A stretch of 64,000 nt of DNA from assembly GCF_001517625.2 (NCBI RefSeq), contig NZ_LN999828.1, positions 62,001 to 126,000 of the forward strand. Reading direction: 5' to 3'. This DNA comes from Clostridium sp. AT4. GTDB taxonomy: Bacteria > Bacillota > Clostridia > Lachnospirales > Lachnospiraceae. Under the pieces are notes generated by a model that did no database searches, was not told the origin of the DNA, and was given only the letters and a program-made list of their open reading frames with translations. The first letter of the stretch is position 1; the number at the start of each line of letters is the position of its first letter. Shown in pieces: positions 1 through 7,320 of this stretch. The position numbers were made by a program, and so were the translations under genes.

Positions 1-16
1 CCCTATAGAGGGAGAA

Positions 17-1633
17 TTGTGTCCGAGTGACAGAATGATGGAGGAAAACATTTCTCTAACTGCCTATGAAATGGAACTGTATGAGGAGCCGATTCGTGAC
101 AGTTTGAAACAGGCAGAACTTCTTGGAGAAAACAATCGGAAGCTGTGGCAATATTTCAGTGGTGAAATACAGATGCCCAATATCCGATCGTTGTCTCTGG
201 AAGTAGAATCCTATGGAGGTCGGATTTGGAGTGTGCTGCAGGCAGAATCGTTTGAGAAACTAACCCATGAAGAGGTGCAGCGTCTGTCAGAGACATGGGA
301 GAAACTTACCGTTGGAGGTTTTATAAAGGAACTGAGGGGGAATCAAGTTCCAGTCTCGGAAGGAACACTTACGGCTCTTCTGGGGAATGAAGGGCTGGAT
401 TATTTTGTCCTTCCGGAAAAAGTATTAAAAGGGACCGCCCATTTGCTGACTCCGGCATTGGAAGTCGAAATTTTTTCTAAGAGGCAAATTTCAGAAGTTG
501 GCTATTCTGGAGCAAATATAACTTTGCCGACAGAAGATTCCTTTTTAAGAGATACAATGCGTAGGGCTTATGTGGATGAAAATGAAGCATATAGGATTGA
601 ATTTTGTGGCAGATGGCCTGATTTTCTGGTAGATGCACTGAATCAGACAGGAAGCATTACATTGGAAGAAGCAAATGTGTTGGCGTATTTGGTCAGCTAT
701 ATGGACACACTTCAGATGGAAACCTATGAAGCAGCCATTCAGATGCGGCAGGAAGAAAAGATTGATGTTCCACCTACAATAAAAGAACTGATCAACCTTT
801 GCTATAACCTGGATTGTTATGAGTTCCGGCCGGGGATCAGGAATGATCGGGAACTGGGGGAAGTCTGCCTGGATGGAGGAATTTCTGATTGGATTGACAG
901 GCTTTCAGATGATGTGGTGGAGCTTTTGGATCCAGAGAAGGTAGGGATGGAGCAGCGACGGGAAGAACAAGGGGTTTTTACATCAAAAGGCTATGCATTT
1001 CCAAATGCACGCTCCAGGCAGGACATGTATGATGGAAAACACTTGCCGGATATCAGCGGTATTTCTGAGGGGATTTTTTCGCTTCGGATAGTCAGTACCC
1101 AGCATCCGGAGGAGACAGGAGTCTGGCTGGAACTTCCTGCTACAGAACGCGAGTTTCAATGGACGCTTAATGCATTACAGGAAAGAAACTTTAAAGATTG
1201 TATCATAGCAGAAGGCCGTAGTCCCATCAGCTGGTGTGATCTGGAGGCAGATGAAGATATTGAAAAGCTGAATGAACTGGCGAAACGGATTCAGAATTTT
1301 CCAGATAACAGAATGCATTGTAAATATGCGGCAGCATTGGAACTGGAAAGTTGTGATGGACTGGATTTGGCATTGGATATTGCAGAAAATCTGGATTGTT
1401 ATGATTTCGATCCTCATATCTATTCTCCTAAAACGTATGGAAATTATATTCTGCAGGAAGCGGGGGTTGATCTGCAGGATCCTGCATTTTTAAATTTTCA
1501 TTTTTATGGGTATGGATTACGACAATTGGGCAAGGCAGGACATGTATGTACCACATATGGTGTGATCCGGAGAAATGAGATTCCGTTTCAGCATGAGTAT
1601 ACGGCGCTGCAGCCTGGAATGAAGATGGAATAA
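17..1633 (+). CDS. ArdA-like antirestriction domain protein, possibly 5'-partial
   Basis: A long acidic protein (up to 538 aa). The C-terminal half (roughly residues 350-470) has the look of an ArdA-type antirestriction domain: acidic, with a segment around NFKDCIIAEGRSP and repeated LNELAKRI-like helices. ArdA proteins mimic DNA and inhibit type I restriction enzymes, protecting incoming conjugative DNA. The function of the N-terminal half is not recognised. The frame is open to the left window edge. The TTG at 17 is poorly spaced from the GGGAG just before it, and ATG codons at 35 and 38 are alternatives, so the true start may lie outside the window. The following adenine methylase fits an early establishment module. 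The family call is from overall resemblance and is moderate. Confidence 0.6.
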   Translation: MCPSDRMMEENISLTAYEMELYEEPIRDSLKQAELLGENNRKLWQYFSGEIQMPNIRSLSLEVESYGGRIWSVLQAESFEKLTHEEVQRLSETWEKLTVGGFIKELRGNQVPVSEGTLTALLGNEGLDYFVLPEKVLKGTAHLLTPALEVEIFSKRQISEVGYSGANITLPTEDSFLRDTMRRAYVDENEAYRIEFCGRWPDFLVDALNQTGSITLEEANVLAYLVSYMDTLQMETYEAAIQMRQEEKIDVPPTIKELINLCYNLDCYEFRPGIRNDRELGEVCLDGGISDWIDRLSDDVVELLDPEKVGMEQRREEQGVFTSKGYAFPNARSRQDMYDGKHLPDISGISEGIFSLRIVSTQHPEETGVWLELPATEREFQWTLNALQERNFKDCIIAEGRSPISWCDLEADEDIEKLNELAKRIQNFPDNRMHCKYAAALELESCDGLDLALDIAENLDCYDFDPHIYSPKTYGNYILQEAGVDLQDPAFLNFHFYGYGLRQLGKAGHVCTTYGVIRRNEIPFQHEYTALQPGMKME

Positions 1634-1725
1634 GCAGAATAAACGAGAGAAGAAGGTGATGAAGAATCAACAGTTTTATTTCATGGGTTGGCGGAAAGAA
1701 AGCACTCCGTAGCCTGATCTATACC

Positions 1726-2646
1726 ATGTTCCCTGCAAATTTTGACCGCTACATTGAAGTGTTTGGCGGCGGAGGCTGGGTCCTTTTTGGGAAGCCACCG
1801 GATGAACGGTGCATGGAGATCTACAATGACTATAATTCAAACCTTGCAAACCTGTTTTATTGCGTGAAGAACCGTACAGGGGCTTTCTTAAAGGAACTGG
1901 GATTTTTGCCTTTAAACAGCAGGGATGAATTTACTATCATTCGTAATTTTATCGACAAGCAGGAACCGGATACCCGCTTTTTAGGAGAGGAGTTAAAACT
2001 GGCAGAGAAGTATCTGATGCCGCCGGATTATAAGGAGCTGAAAGCAATCCTGCTTCAAAATGCAGAGGTAACGGATGTAAAACGGGCGGCTGCATTTTTT
2101 AAGCTGATCCGTTACAGTTATGGAAGCGGCTGCACGTCCTTTGGCTGCCGTCCCTTTGATGTGAGAAATTGCTTTGACACCATCTGGCAGGCATCCCGCA
2201 GGCTGGCAGATACCGTAATAGAAAATAAAGACTTTGAGGCATTGATTCGGCAGTATGACCGGGACAGTGCCTTTTTTTATTGCGATCCGCCTTACTACGA
2301 AACGGAAGGACACTATGCGGTGGTGTTTCGGAAGGAAGATCACAAACGGCTCCGGGATACCCTTGCAGAATGTAAGGGCAAGTGGATGGTCAGCTACAAT
2401 GACTGTGCGTTTATCCGGGATCTGTATGATGGATATTTTATTACAGCTGTTACCCGTATCAATAACCTGGCCCAGCGGTATGAGGGGGGCTGCGAGTTCC
2501 CGGAAGTCATCATTACTAACTATGATCCAGGCGAGCGGGAACGGTTACGACCAAGACAGCTGGATCTGTTTGGCATATGGGGAGACGGGGAAACCGACCA
2601 TTATGAGATTCGGGCAGAAGTCAGCCCGGAAAGAGAGGTGCTATGA
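1726..2646 (+). CDS. DNA adenine (N6) methyltransferase, D12 class, 5' end damaged
   Basis: Dam-type N6-adenine methyltransferase that would protect the element's DNA or alter host expression. FGGGGWVLFGKPP near the start is the SAM-binding region and YCDPPYYET (about residues 185-193) is the catalytic DPPY motif. The first ATG of this frame is at 1726. However, the frame is open back to 1663 and encodes WVGGKKALR at 1684-1710, the conserved first motif of the family, without any ATG, GTG or TTG. A well-placed ATG at 1659 after GAGAGAAGAAGG lies in another frame that ends at a TAG at 1711. A small deletion between 1665 and 1672 would explain this. The gene may be inactive, or the sequence may hold an error. 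Its end overlaps the next start (ATGA). Confidence 0.85.
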   Translation: MFPANFDRYIEVFGGGGWVLFGKPPDERCMEIYNDYNSNLANLFYCVKNRTGAFLKELGFLPLNSRDEFTIIRNFIDKQEPDTRFLGEELKLAEKYLMPPDYKELKAILLQNAEVTDVKRAAAFFKLIRYSYGSGCTSFGCRPFDVRNCFDTIWQASRRLADTVIENKDFEALIRQYDRDSAFFYCDPPYYETEGHYAVVFRKEDHKRLRDTLAECKGKWMVSYNDCAFIRDLYDGYFITAVTRINNLAQRYEGGCEFPEVIITNYDPGERERLRPRQLDLFGIWGDGETDHYEIRAEVSPEREVL

Positions 2647-2906
2647 AAACAGAAGAAAAAAAGGGGGCAAACACCGTGGATCCGGGGGAAGGCGGCGTAC
2701 TTTCCATTCCGAGGGTGCTTTTATCGGCGGCGGGGATCCCAACGGACGGCAACCTGGTGATTGAGACGGTTCCCGGTGTCATTCTGATTGGAACGAAAAC
2801 CCCGGTGCAGATGGTTTGCAGGCCCCTGATGGAGGTATTTGACCAGCTGGGGATTGCAGAGAATGAAGTGGAGGCATTGATGGGAAGAAAAGGAGGGATT
2901 GGATGA
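2643..2906 (+). CDS. small AbrB-like protein
   Basis: An 87 aa protein whose centre (GVLSIPRVLLSAAGIPTDGN followed by a beta-rich IETVPGVILIG) resembles an AbrB/SpoVT swapped-hairpin DNA-binding fold, though less clearly than its downstream neighbour. The start overlaps the methylase stop by four bases (ATGA) and its stop overlaps the next start in the same way, so translation of the three genes is probably coupled. It may pair with the next AbrB protein as a heterodimeric regulator or act as an antitoxin-like element. Function is inferred only. Confidence 0.6.
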   Translation: MKTEEKKGANTVDPGEGGVLSIPRVLLSAAGIPTDGNLVIETVPGVILIGTKTPVQMVCRPLMEVFDQLGIAENEVEALMGRKGGIG

Positions 2907-3181
2907 GCAAACCGGTTTATCGGCTGATGGATGGAAAAGGGCGTGTGCTGATCCCCAAGGCAATGCGGGATGCAGCAAAGATGGATTACGGGGATATTGT
3001 CTGTCTGGGAATGACAGACGGTAAGATAACCGTCCGGAAGGTACATGTCATTGAAGTAGGCGACCAGTCACCGGAAGCAGTGGAATCCTACGTCCGTGCA
3101 GCGTTTCAGTCCATGCCGGACAGCTTGCGGCTGGAATTGATAGGGGAACTGAGCAGCCTGCTTCAGAAAAAGGAGGATTAG
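2903..3181 (+). CDS. AbrB/SpoVT-type DNA-binding regulator
   Basis: A 92 aa protein with a clear SpoVT-AbrB swapped-hairpin domain at the N-terminus (MDGKGRVLIPKAMRDAAKM, then a beta strand region GDIVCLGMTDGKITVRK). Such proteins bind DNA as dimers and act as transition-state or antitoxin regulators. The C-terminal helix (residues 55-90) is probably an oligomerisation region. It is translationally coupled to the preceding AbrB-like gene (ATGA overlap) and ends nine bases after an AGGAGG that serves the next gene. A role in controlling element genes is inferred from position. Confidence 0.85.
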   Translation: MSKPVYRLMDGKGRVLIPKAMRDAAKMDYGDIVCLGMTDGKITVRKVHVIEVGDQSPEAVESYVRAAFQSMPDSLRLELIGELSSLLQKKED

Positions 3182-3184
3182 ATC

Positions 3185-3745
3185 ATGCAGGAGTTTACGA
3201 AAAAGGATTGTGTAGGGATAGGGGAGGAGGTTTCTCTTAAAAGCCGGGTGGTTGTCCTGGCTCCCAGGGCACTGCCGGGGAACCATCCGGGACAGCTCTT
3301 TTTCTGCACGGGTGTCCAGGGGACGGAAAATCCAAGGCATTCCATTGCCCAGCTGGTATCTCTGTCTACTGGAGAAGTATGGAAGTGCTGGCATCGGGAT
3401 GTGATCGGCATCCTGAAACCGGAGTTGCTGGGAGAAACGGCCAGACTTCAGCTGTCCCAGATCCGTCCTTTTGGTGCAAAGGATCTTCGGGAACATTCAC
3501 CGGAATATTCCGGTTACAGTTTTCTGCCGGATGGCCGGTATGCGGCAGGCGTGTGGCTGGCAGATCCGGAGGAGGCATGGGAGTATGTAATGATGCAGAA
3601 GGACTATCAGCACCGGATCATGATCTGTGACAGGGATGACTTTGCCGTCTTAGAGATGCAGGAAGGACAGATGCTCTTTCCGGATGTACAGACCCTGGAG
3701 GAGTTTCGACAGACGCAAGGGCATGGGGGGATTCGGATGGCTTAG
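3185..3745 (+). CDS. hypothetical protein of conjugative element
   Basis: A 186 aa soluble protein that I do not recognise. It begins with a beta-rich segment (EEVSLKSRVVVLAPRALP) and contains a central GEVWKCWHRDVIGIL stretch; there is no signal peptide or membrane segment. The start at 3185 is well supported by GGAGG ending nine bases upstream inside the previous gene. It sits in the same operon as the AbrB and YodL genes. A role in element maintenance is likely, but no activity can be assigned. Confidence 0.7.
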   Translation: MQEFTKKDCVGIGEEVSLKSRVVVLAPRALPGNHPGQLFFCTGVQGTENPRHSIAQLVSLSTGEVWKCWHRDVIGILKPELLGETARLQLSQIRPFGAKDLREHSPEYSGYSFLPDGRYAAGVWLADPEEAWEYVMMQKDYQHRIMICDRDDFAVLEMQEGQMLFPDVQTLEEFRQTQGHGGIRMA

Positions 3746-3761
3746 AAAAGAGGGATGAGAC

Positions 3762-4322
3762 ATGAAGCAGATTCGGATTGAGAATGGGATCATCCTGTAT
3801 TACGGAAACCGGGCCGGGCGGGTAACGAAAGGCTGTGCCGTAGTGGATCCGATGTTTCAGGGATCAGAGCTGGAGGGCTTTTTAAGAAAGCAAACGAGTA
3901 TTCAGGAAATCCAGTGGAAGGACAGGATTTTCGACCGGCTGACAGCTGGGGCTGTGGCTCCGGAAATATCCCAGGGATTAAAAGATGTGCGGGTCTGGCA
4001 GCTGAAAGGGGATGTGGATGTCCAAAGGAAGTTCATTGACTTTGCCCTGCTGGTTCATCAGTACGGCCCGCCCCAGCCGGAGCATTATATGAAAGTCTAT
4101 GAAGGGGCATCTGACACCAATGACCTGGAAGAACTGTATGATAAATTCCGCTATCACCCGCCATCCGGATATACCGGGCATGGGCTGTCCATCAGTGATG
4201 TATTGGAACTCTATGATGAAACCGGGAGTTCCTTTTTTTATGTGGACCGCTATGATTTCCAGGAAATAGAGTTTTCTGGGAAGAGCCAGAATCAGGGACA
4301 GACCCCGACTATGCAGTATTAA
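3762..4322 (+). CDS. YodL-domain protein
   Basis: A 186 aa soluble protein. The C-terminal third (YHPPSGYTGHGLSISDVLEL, then FFYVDRYDFQEIEF) matches the pattern I know as the YodL domain, common in Firmicute conjugative elements and of unknown biochemical role. The N-terminal part has a short beta-rich region. It is preceded by AGAGGGATGAGAC and follows the previous gene by 16 bases, so it belongs to the same operon. No catalytic residues can be identified. Confidence 0.7.
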   Translation: MKQIRIENGIILYYGNRAGRVTKGCAVVDPMFQGSELEGFLRKQTSIQEIQWKDRIFDRLTAGAVAPEISQGLKDVRVWQLKGDVDVQRKFIDFALLVHQYGPPQPEHYMKVYEGASDTNDLEELYDKFRYHPPSGYTGHGLSISDVLELYDETGSSFFYVDRYDFQEIEFSGKSQNQGQTPTMQY

Positions 4323-4409
4323 CAGGCAGCCATGGAAGCCTGTTTTGCTGAAATAGATATAGAAAGGACCATGTTATGAACAGAAAGAGAAAAAGGAGGA
4401 AACATCCGT

Positions 4410-4748
4410 ATGCCAAACTTAGATGTTCGGATCACATCCATGTACCCGCCAGGGGCACAGGGAGGAACCAGAGCCATTGCATCCGCCACGATCGCCGGTT
4501 GTTTTGCCGTCCGGGGAATCAAAATCGTAGAGGGCGGTAAGGATGGGCTGTTTGTATCCATGCCCAGCCGCAAGACACAGGATGGGTATAAAGATATCTG
4601 TTTTCCTGTGACAGCAGAATTTCGCAAGGAACTGCATCAGGCAGTGCTTGGAGCTTATGAGCAGGCACTGACCATGGCACAGACTGCAGCTCCACAGACG
4701 GCAGCCCCGCAGGAGGAACAGGCAGGCCCGCAGATGGCGGGTCTATGA
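4410..4748 (+). CDS. SpoVG family protein
   Basis: A 112 aa protein resembling SpoVG, a small DNA/RNA-binding regulator best known in sporulation and septation. The typical pattern DVRITSMYPP, then AIASATIAGCFAVRGIKIVEG, then FVSMPSRKTQDGYKDICFPV is complete. The C-terminal tail is rich in Ala, Gln and Pro (AAPQTAAPQEEQ), which is longer and more repetitive than usual. AAGGAGG lies just upstream of the ATG. Copies of SpoVG on conjugative elements are common, and this one probably regulates element genes. Confidence 0.85.
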   Translation: MPNLDVRITSMYPPGAQGGTRAIASATIAGCFAVRGIKIVEGGKDGLFVSMPSRKTQDGYKDICFPVTAEFRKELHQAVLGAYEQALTMAQTAAPQTAAPQEEQAGPQMAGL

Positions 4749-4794
4749 AGGAAACCAGAAAAAGAACAGAAAGAGAATCAAGGAGGAAACAGGA

Positions 4795-5034
4795 ATGAAG
4801 AATATCAAGAAACAGTTGGTAAATTATCGGAACGCAATGGTTATGCACGCCTGGAAGGTAAAAAACAAGCTTAAGGAAACATCCGGTGAGGGATATGTGG
4901 ACACTGCCATCAAGATCCTGATTGCGGTGGTGTTAGGAGCCTTGCTTTTGGCAGGACTTTATGCCCTGTTTAATGATACCGTCCTGCCGACCCTGGTAAG
5001 ACGTGTGCAGGAAATGTTTGATTACAGTGGCTGA
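4795..5034 (+). CDS. pilin-like small membrane protein (DUF6133-like), candidate Tad pilin
   Basis: A 79 aa protein with a basic N-terminus (about 29 residues), then SGEGYVDTAIKILIAVVLGA, a hydrophobic helix, and a short polar tail. This leader/helix layout is that of a type IV or Flp prepilin. The GEGYVD block recurs in the pseudopilin-like product at 11866-12273, suggesting a common processing site. A prepilin peptidase gene follows at once, overlapping or abutting this stop. I infer it is the major pilin of the Tad-like system; direct evidence would need the mature N-terminus. Confidence 0.7.
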   Translation: MKNIKKQLVNYRNAMVMHAWKVKNKLKETSGEGYVDTAIKILIAVVLGALLLAGLYALFNDTVLPTLVRRVQEMFDYSG

Positions 5035-5035
5035 T

Positions 5036-5497
5036 ATGGCTGCAGGCAGGGTGCCGGTTCCTTTGGTATTACAGGTGGTGCTGTTTGTTTCGCTGTTGGC
5101 TGTAGTGTCTGTCTGGGATTTGCGGTACCGGATCATTCCGGACCGGCTTCAGGCAGGCATTGCCCTGCTTTCTCTTTTGCAGTTTTCCCCCAAAAACCTG
5201 CTTGGGATCTTGGGGGCAGCTCCCTATCTGCTGGTCGCACTTTTGTGTGAGAAGGAAAAGGGGATCGGTGGGGGAGATGTAAAGCTTGCAGGGGCGATGG
5301 GGCTAGTGCTTGGGCTTCCGGCCAGTCTGACAGCTTCCTGTTTGGGGTTGGCCGGATTTGTTTTGTATGGTGCAGCCGTCCACTTATGGGAACGGCATCA
5401 TGGAAAGGAAGGGAATCTCCCCTTTCCTGTGGGACCGTTTCTGGCAGTAGGGGCTGTGGCTGCTTATGGTATGAAGATGGGAGGACGGATTCAATGA
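5036..5497 (+). CDS. A24 prepilin peptidase (TadV/CpaA-like)
   Basis: Membrane aspartyl protease that would cleave and perhaps methylate the prepilins. The catalytic aspartates are visible: one in SVWDLRYRIIPDRL and one in GIGGGDVKLAGAMG, the GxGD motif. About four to five hydrophobic segments span its 153 aa, the short cytoplasmic-domain-less form used with Tad pili. The start is uncertain: GTG at 5003, GTG at 5027 and ATG at 5036 share the frame and none has a strong ribosome site. The ATG just after the pilin-like gene is used here. The operon position directly after a pilin candidate supports the role. Confidence 0.85.
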   Translation: MAAGRVPVPLVLQVVLFVSLLAVVSVWDLRYRIIPDRLQAGIALLSLLQFSPKNLLGILGAAPYLLVALLCEKEKGIGGGDVKLAGAMGLVLGLPASLTASCLGLAGFVLYGAAVHLWERHHGKEGNLPFPVGPFLAVGAVAAYGMKMGGRIQ

Positions 5498-5589
5498 AGA
5501 AAAAAAGATGGATTGCCGTTTGTGCGGCTGTACCCCTTATGGTGTTAACTGCTGTAATTTTCTGCCGCAAAAGAAGCGGGTGCTGGTAA
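5494..5589 (+). CDS. 31-aa membrane peptide
   Basis: A very short frame starting at an ATG that overlaps the prepilin peptidase stop (ATGA) and preceded by GGGAGGACGG, a good ribosome binding site. It encodes two lysine/arginine-rich ends around one hydrophobic helix (IAVCAAVPLMVLTAVIF). It could be a small Tad assembly or regulatory peptide, or a chance frame; the strong ribosome site and overlap favour a real gene. Function unknown. Confidence 0.5.
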   Translation: MKKKRWIAVCAAVPLMVLTAVIFCRKRSGCW

Positions 5590-5598
5590 GAAAAAGGG

Positions 5599-5623
5599 CG
5601 GGCGGATGTTTACTGTCCGCCCG
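5599..5623 (+). other. GC-rich hairpin between pilus genes
   Basis: Perfect 8-bp inverted repeat, CGGGCGGA at 5599-5606 and TCCGCCCG at 5616-5623, with a nine-base loop. On the plus strand it is followed by an A-rich tract, not T, so it is not a classical terminator in the operon direction. It may be an mRNA stability or processing element that sets different levels of pilin/peptidase and the downstream cpaB-tadC genes. Confidence 0.5.
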
Positions 5624-5664
5624 GTAAAAAGAAAAATGAAAAAATCAAAGCAGGAGGAACGACT

Positions 5665-6504
5665 ATGCGAGTGTTGAAGAACCGGACGGTCATCGGTGTG
5701 ATCTGTATTGTGCTGTCCCTGATCATCTGTTTTGTGGTCACGCCATTGTTTCAAAAGACCATGAGTGAGAAGAAGGAGATCGTCCGTGTGGTCAAGCCCA
5801 TTCGGAGTGGGGAAGAGATTACAGCCGATATGGTAAAAACCGTGGAGGTTGGCAGTTATAACCTGCCGGAGGATGTAGTAAAACAGCTGGATACGGTGAT
5901 TGGAACCTTTGCGTCGGCAGACCTGGCACCAGGGGATTACATTCTTGCCTCCAAGATTGCAGAGGAACCAGCGGCGGAAAATGCCTATCTGTATCACCTG
6001 ACTGGAGAAAAGCAGGCGATTTCCGTAACGGTCAAGGCGTTTGCCAATGGTCTGTCGGGCAAACTTAAGAGCGGCGATATCGTCTCTGTCATCGCACCGG
6101 ATTATAAAAAGCAGGGCATGACGGTAATCCCGGCAGAACTGCAGTATGTGGAGGTCATCGCAGTAACTGCAAACAGCGGCTATGATGCCAATACAGGGGA
6201 AGAACTGGAAGAGGGGGCGGACAGGGAACTTCCGGGAACAGTAACGCTTTTAGTGACACCGGAACAGTCCAAGGTGCTTGCAGAGCTGGAGGCAGATGGA
6301 AAGCTGCACCTGTCCTTAGTGTACCGGGGGGATGCGGCAAGTGCGGGACAGTTTATCGAGGCACAGAAACAGGTGTTGGAAGAACTGTATGCTCCAGAGA
6401 AGGAAGAAGGAGAGATCACACAAGAAACAGAGCAGACAGAATCTTCAAAAGAAGAAACAAATGAGGCCGCTTTGGAAGAAACCGAGGAAAGTGGGGTGGA
6501 ATAA
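5665..6504 (+). CDS. CpaB-like SAF-domain pilus assembly protein
   Basis: A 279 aa protein with one N-terminal membrane helix (VIGVICIVLSLIICFVV) and an extracytoplasmic SAF domain around residues 40-75 (VKPIRSGEEITADMVKTVEV), as in CpaB/RcpC of Tad systems. A second region with VTVKAFANGLSGKLKSGDIV matches the conserved RcpC portion. The C-terminal 40 residues are a Glu/Thr-rich tail, perhaps reaching into the wall. In Tad systems CpaB helps assemble the fibre outside the membrane. AGGAGG precedes the ATG. The next gene starts four bases after the stop. Confidence 0.8.
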   Translation: MRVLKNRTVIGVICIVLSLIICFVVTPLFQKTMSEKKEIVRVVKPIRSGEEITADMVKTVEVGSYNLPEDVVKQLDTVIGTFASADLAPGDYILASKIAEEPAAENAYLYHLTGEKQAISVTVKAFANGLSGKLKSGDIVSVIAPDYKKQGMTVIPAELQYVEVIAVTANSGYDANTGEELEEGADRELPGTVTLLVTPEQSKVLAELEADGKLHLSLVYRGDAASAGQFIEAQKQVLEELYAPEKEEGEITQETEQTESSKEETNEAALEETEESGVE

Positions 6505-6507
6505 GCC

Positions 6508-7320
6508 TTGAATTTTCTGAAAAACAGTATTTTCAGCCGGGGGAACCGTGACAACTCTTCGGACTGGGAGCCGGAGAATGAAAACCAAATGCTGGCAGTC
6601 TGGGGAAGCCCCGGTTCCGGAAAGACCACAGTGGCGGTAAAACTGGCGGCAAGGCTTGCCATGCAGAAGCGGGATGTGGCTCTTCTTTTGTGTGATATGA
6701 ATACACCAATGCTTCCCTGTATCTGCCCGCCCGGAGATCTGGAAGAAGAACATTCCCTGGGAAGCATTCTGGCGGCAGCCCATGTGGGGGAATCCCTGGT
6801 ACGCCATCACTGCATTACCCATAAGCGGCATTCCCATTTGACGATCCTTGGCATGAGAAAAGGGGAAAATGAGTATACCTACCCGTCTTATGAGCGGACA
6901 CAGGCGGAGGAACTGTTACAGTGTTTGAGAAACATTGCTCCGTATATCATCATTGACTGCGGCAGTTATATCGCCAATGACATCCTTTCTGCGATTGCCC
7001 TGATGGAGGCGGATGCAGTCCTGCGTCTGGTCAACTGTGACCTGAAGTCCATCAGTTACCTCTCCAGCCAGCTTCCGCTCCTTCGGGAAAACAAATGGGA
7101 TGCGGAAAAGCAGTATAAGGTAGCCAGCAATGTCTATCCCAATGAGGCCAGCGAGTATATTGAACGGGTGTTAGGCAGCGTGGCATTCCAGATCCCCCAT
7201 TCGGAGGAGGTAAAGGCACAGGTTCTGGAAGGGGATCTGCTAAAAGAACTGGGCTTAAAAGACAGCAGAGGATTCCGAAAATCCATAGAAGCCATTTCAA
7301 AGGAGGTGTTCGGATGTTAG
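6508..7320 (+). CDS. CpaE/TadZ-like P-loop NTPase
   Basis: A 270 aa MinD/ParA-fold NTPase. The Walker A motif is GSPGSGKTT (residues 33-41), followed by LLLCDMNTPML and the Walker B-like IIIDCGSYI. CpaE/TadZ proteins place the pilus machine in the cell. The usual N-terminal receiver-like domain is missing, and the Walker A lacks the first lysine of the classic deviant motif. It starts at TTG 6508 with GGGGTGGA eight bases upstream; its end overlaps the CpaF gene by seven bases, so the two are coupled. Confidence 0.8.
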   Translation: MNFLKNSIFSRGNRDNSSDWEPENENQMLAVWGSPGSGKTTVAVKLAARLAMQKRDVALLLCDMNTPMLPCICPPGDLEEEHSLGSILAAAHVGESLVRHHCITHKRHSHLTILGMRKGENEYTYPSYERTQAEELLQCLRNIAPYIIIDCGSYIANDILSAIALMEADAVLRLVNCDLKSISYLSSQLPLLRENKWDAEKQYKVASNVYPNEASEYIERVLGSVAFQIPHSEEVKAQVLEGDLLKELGLKDSRGFRKSIEAISKEVFGC

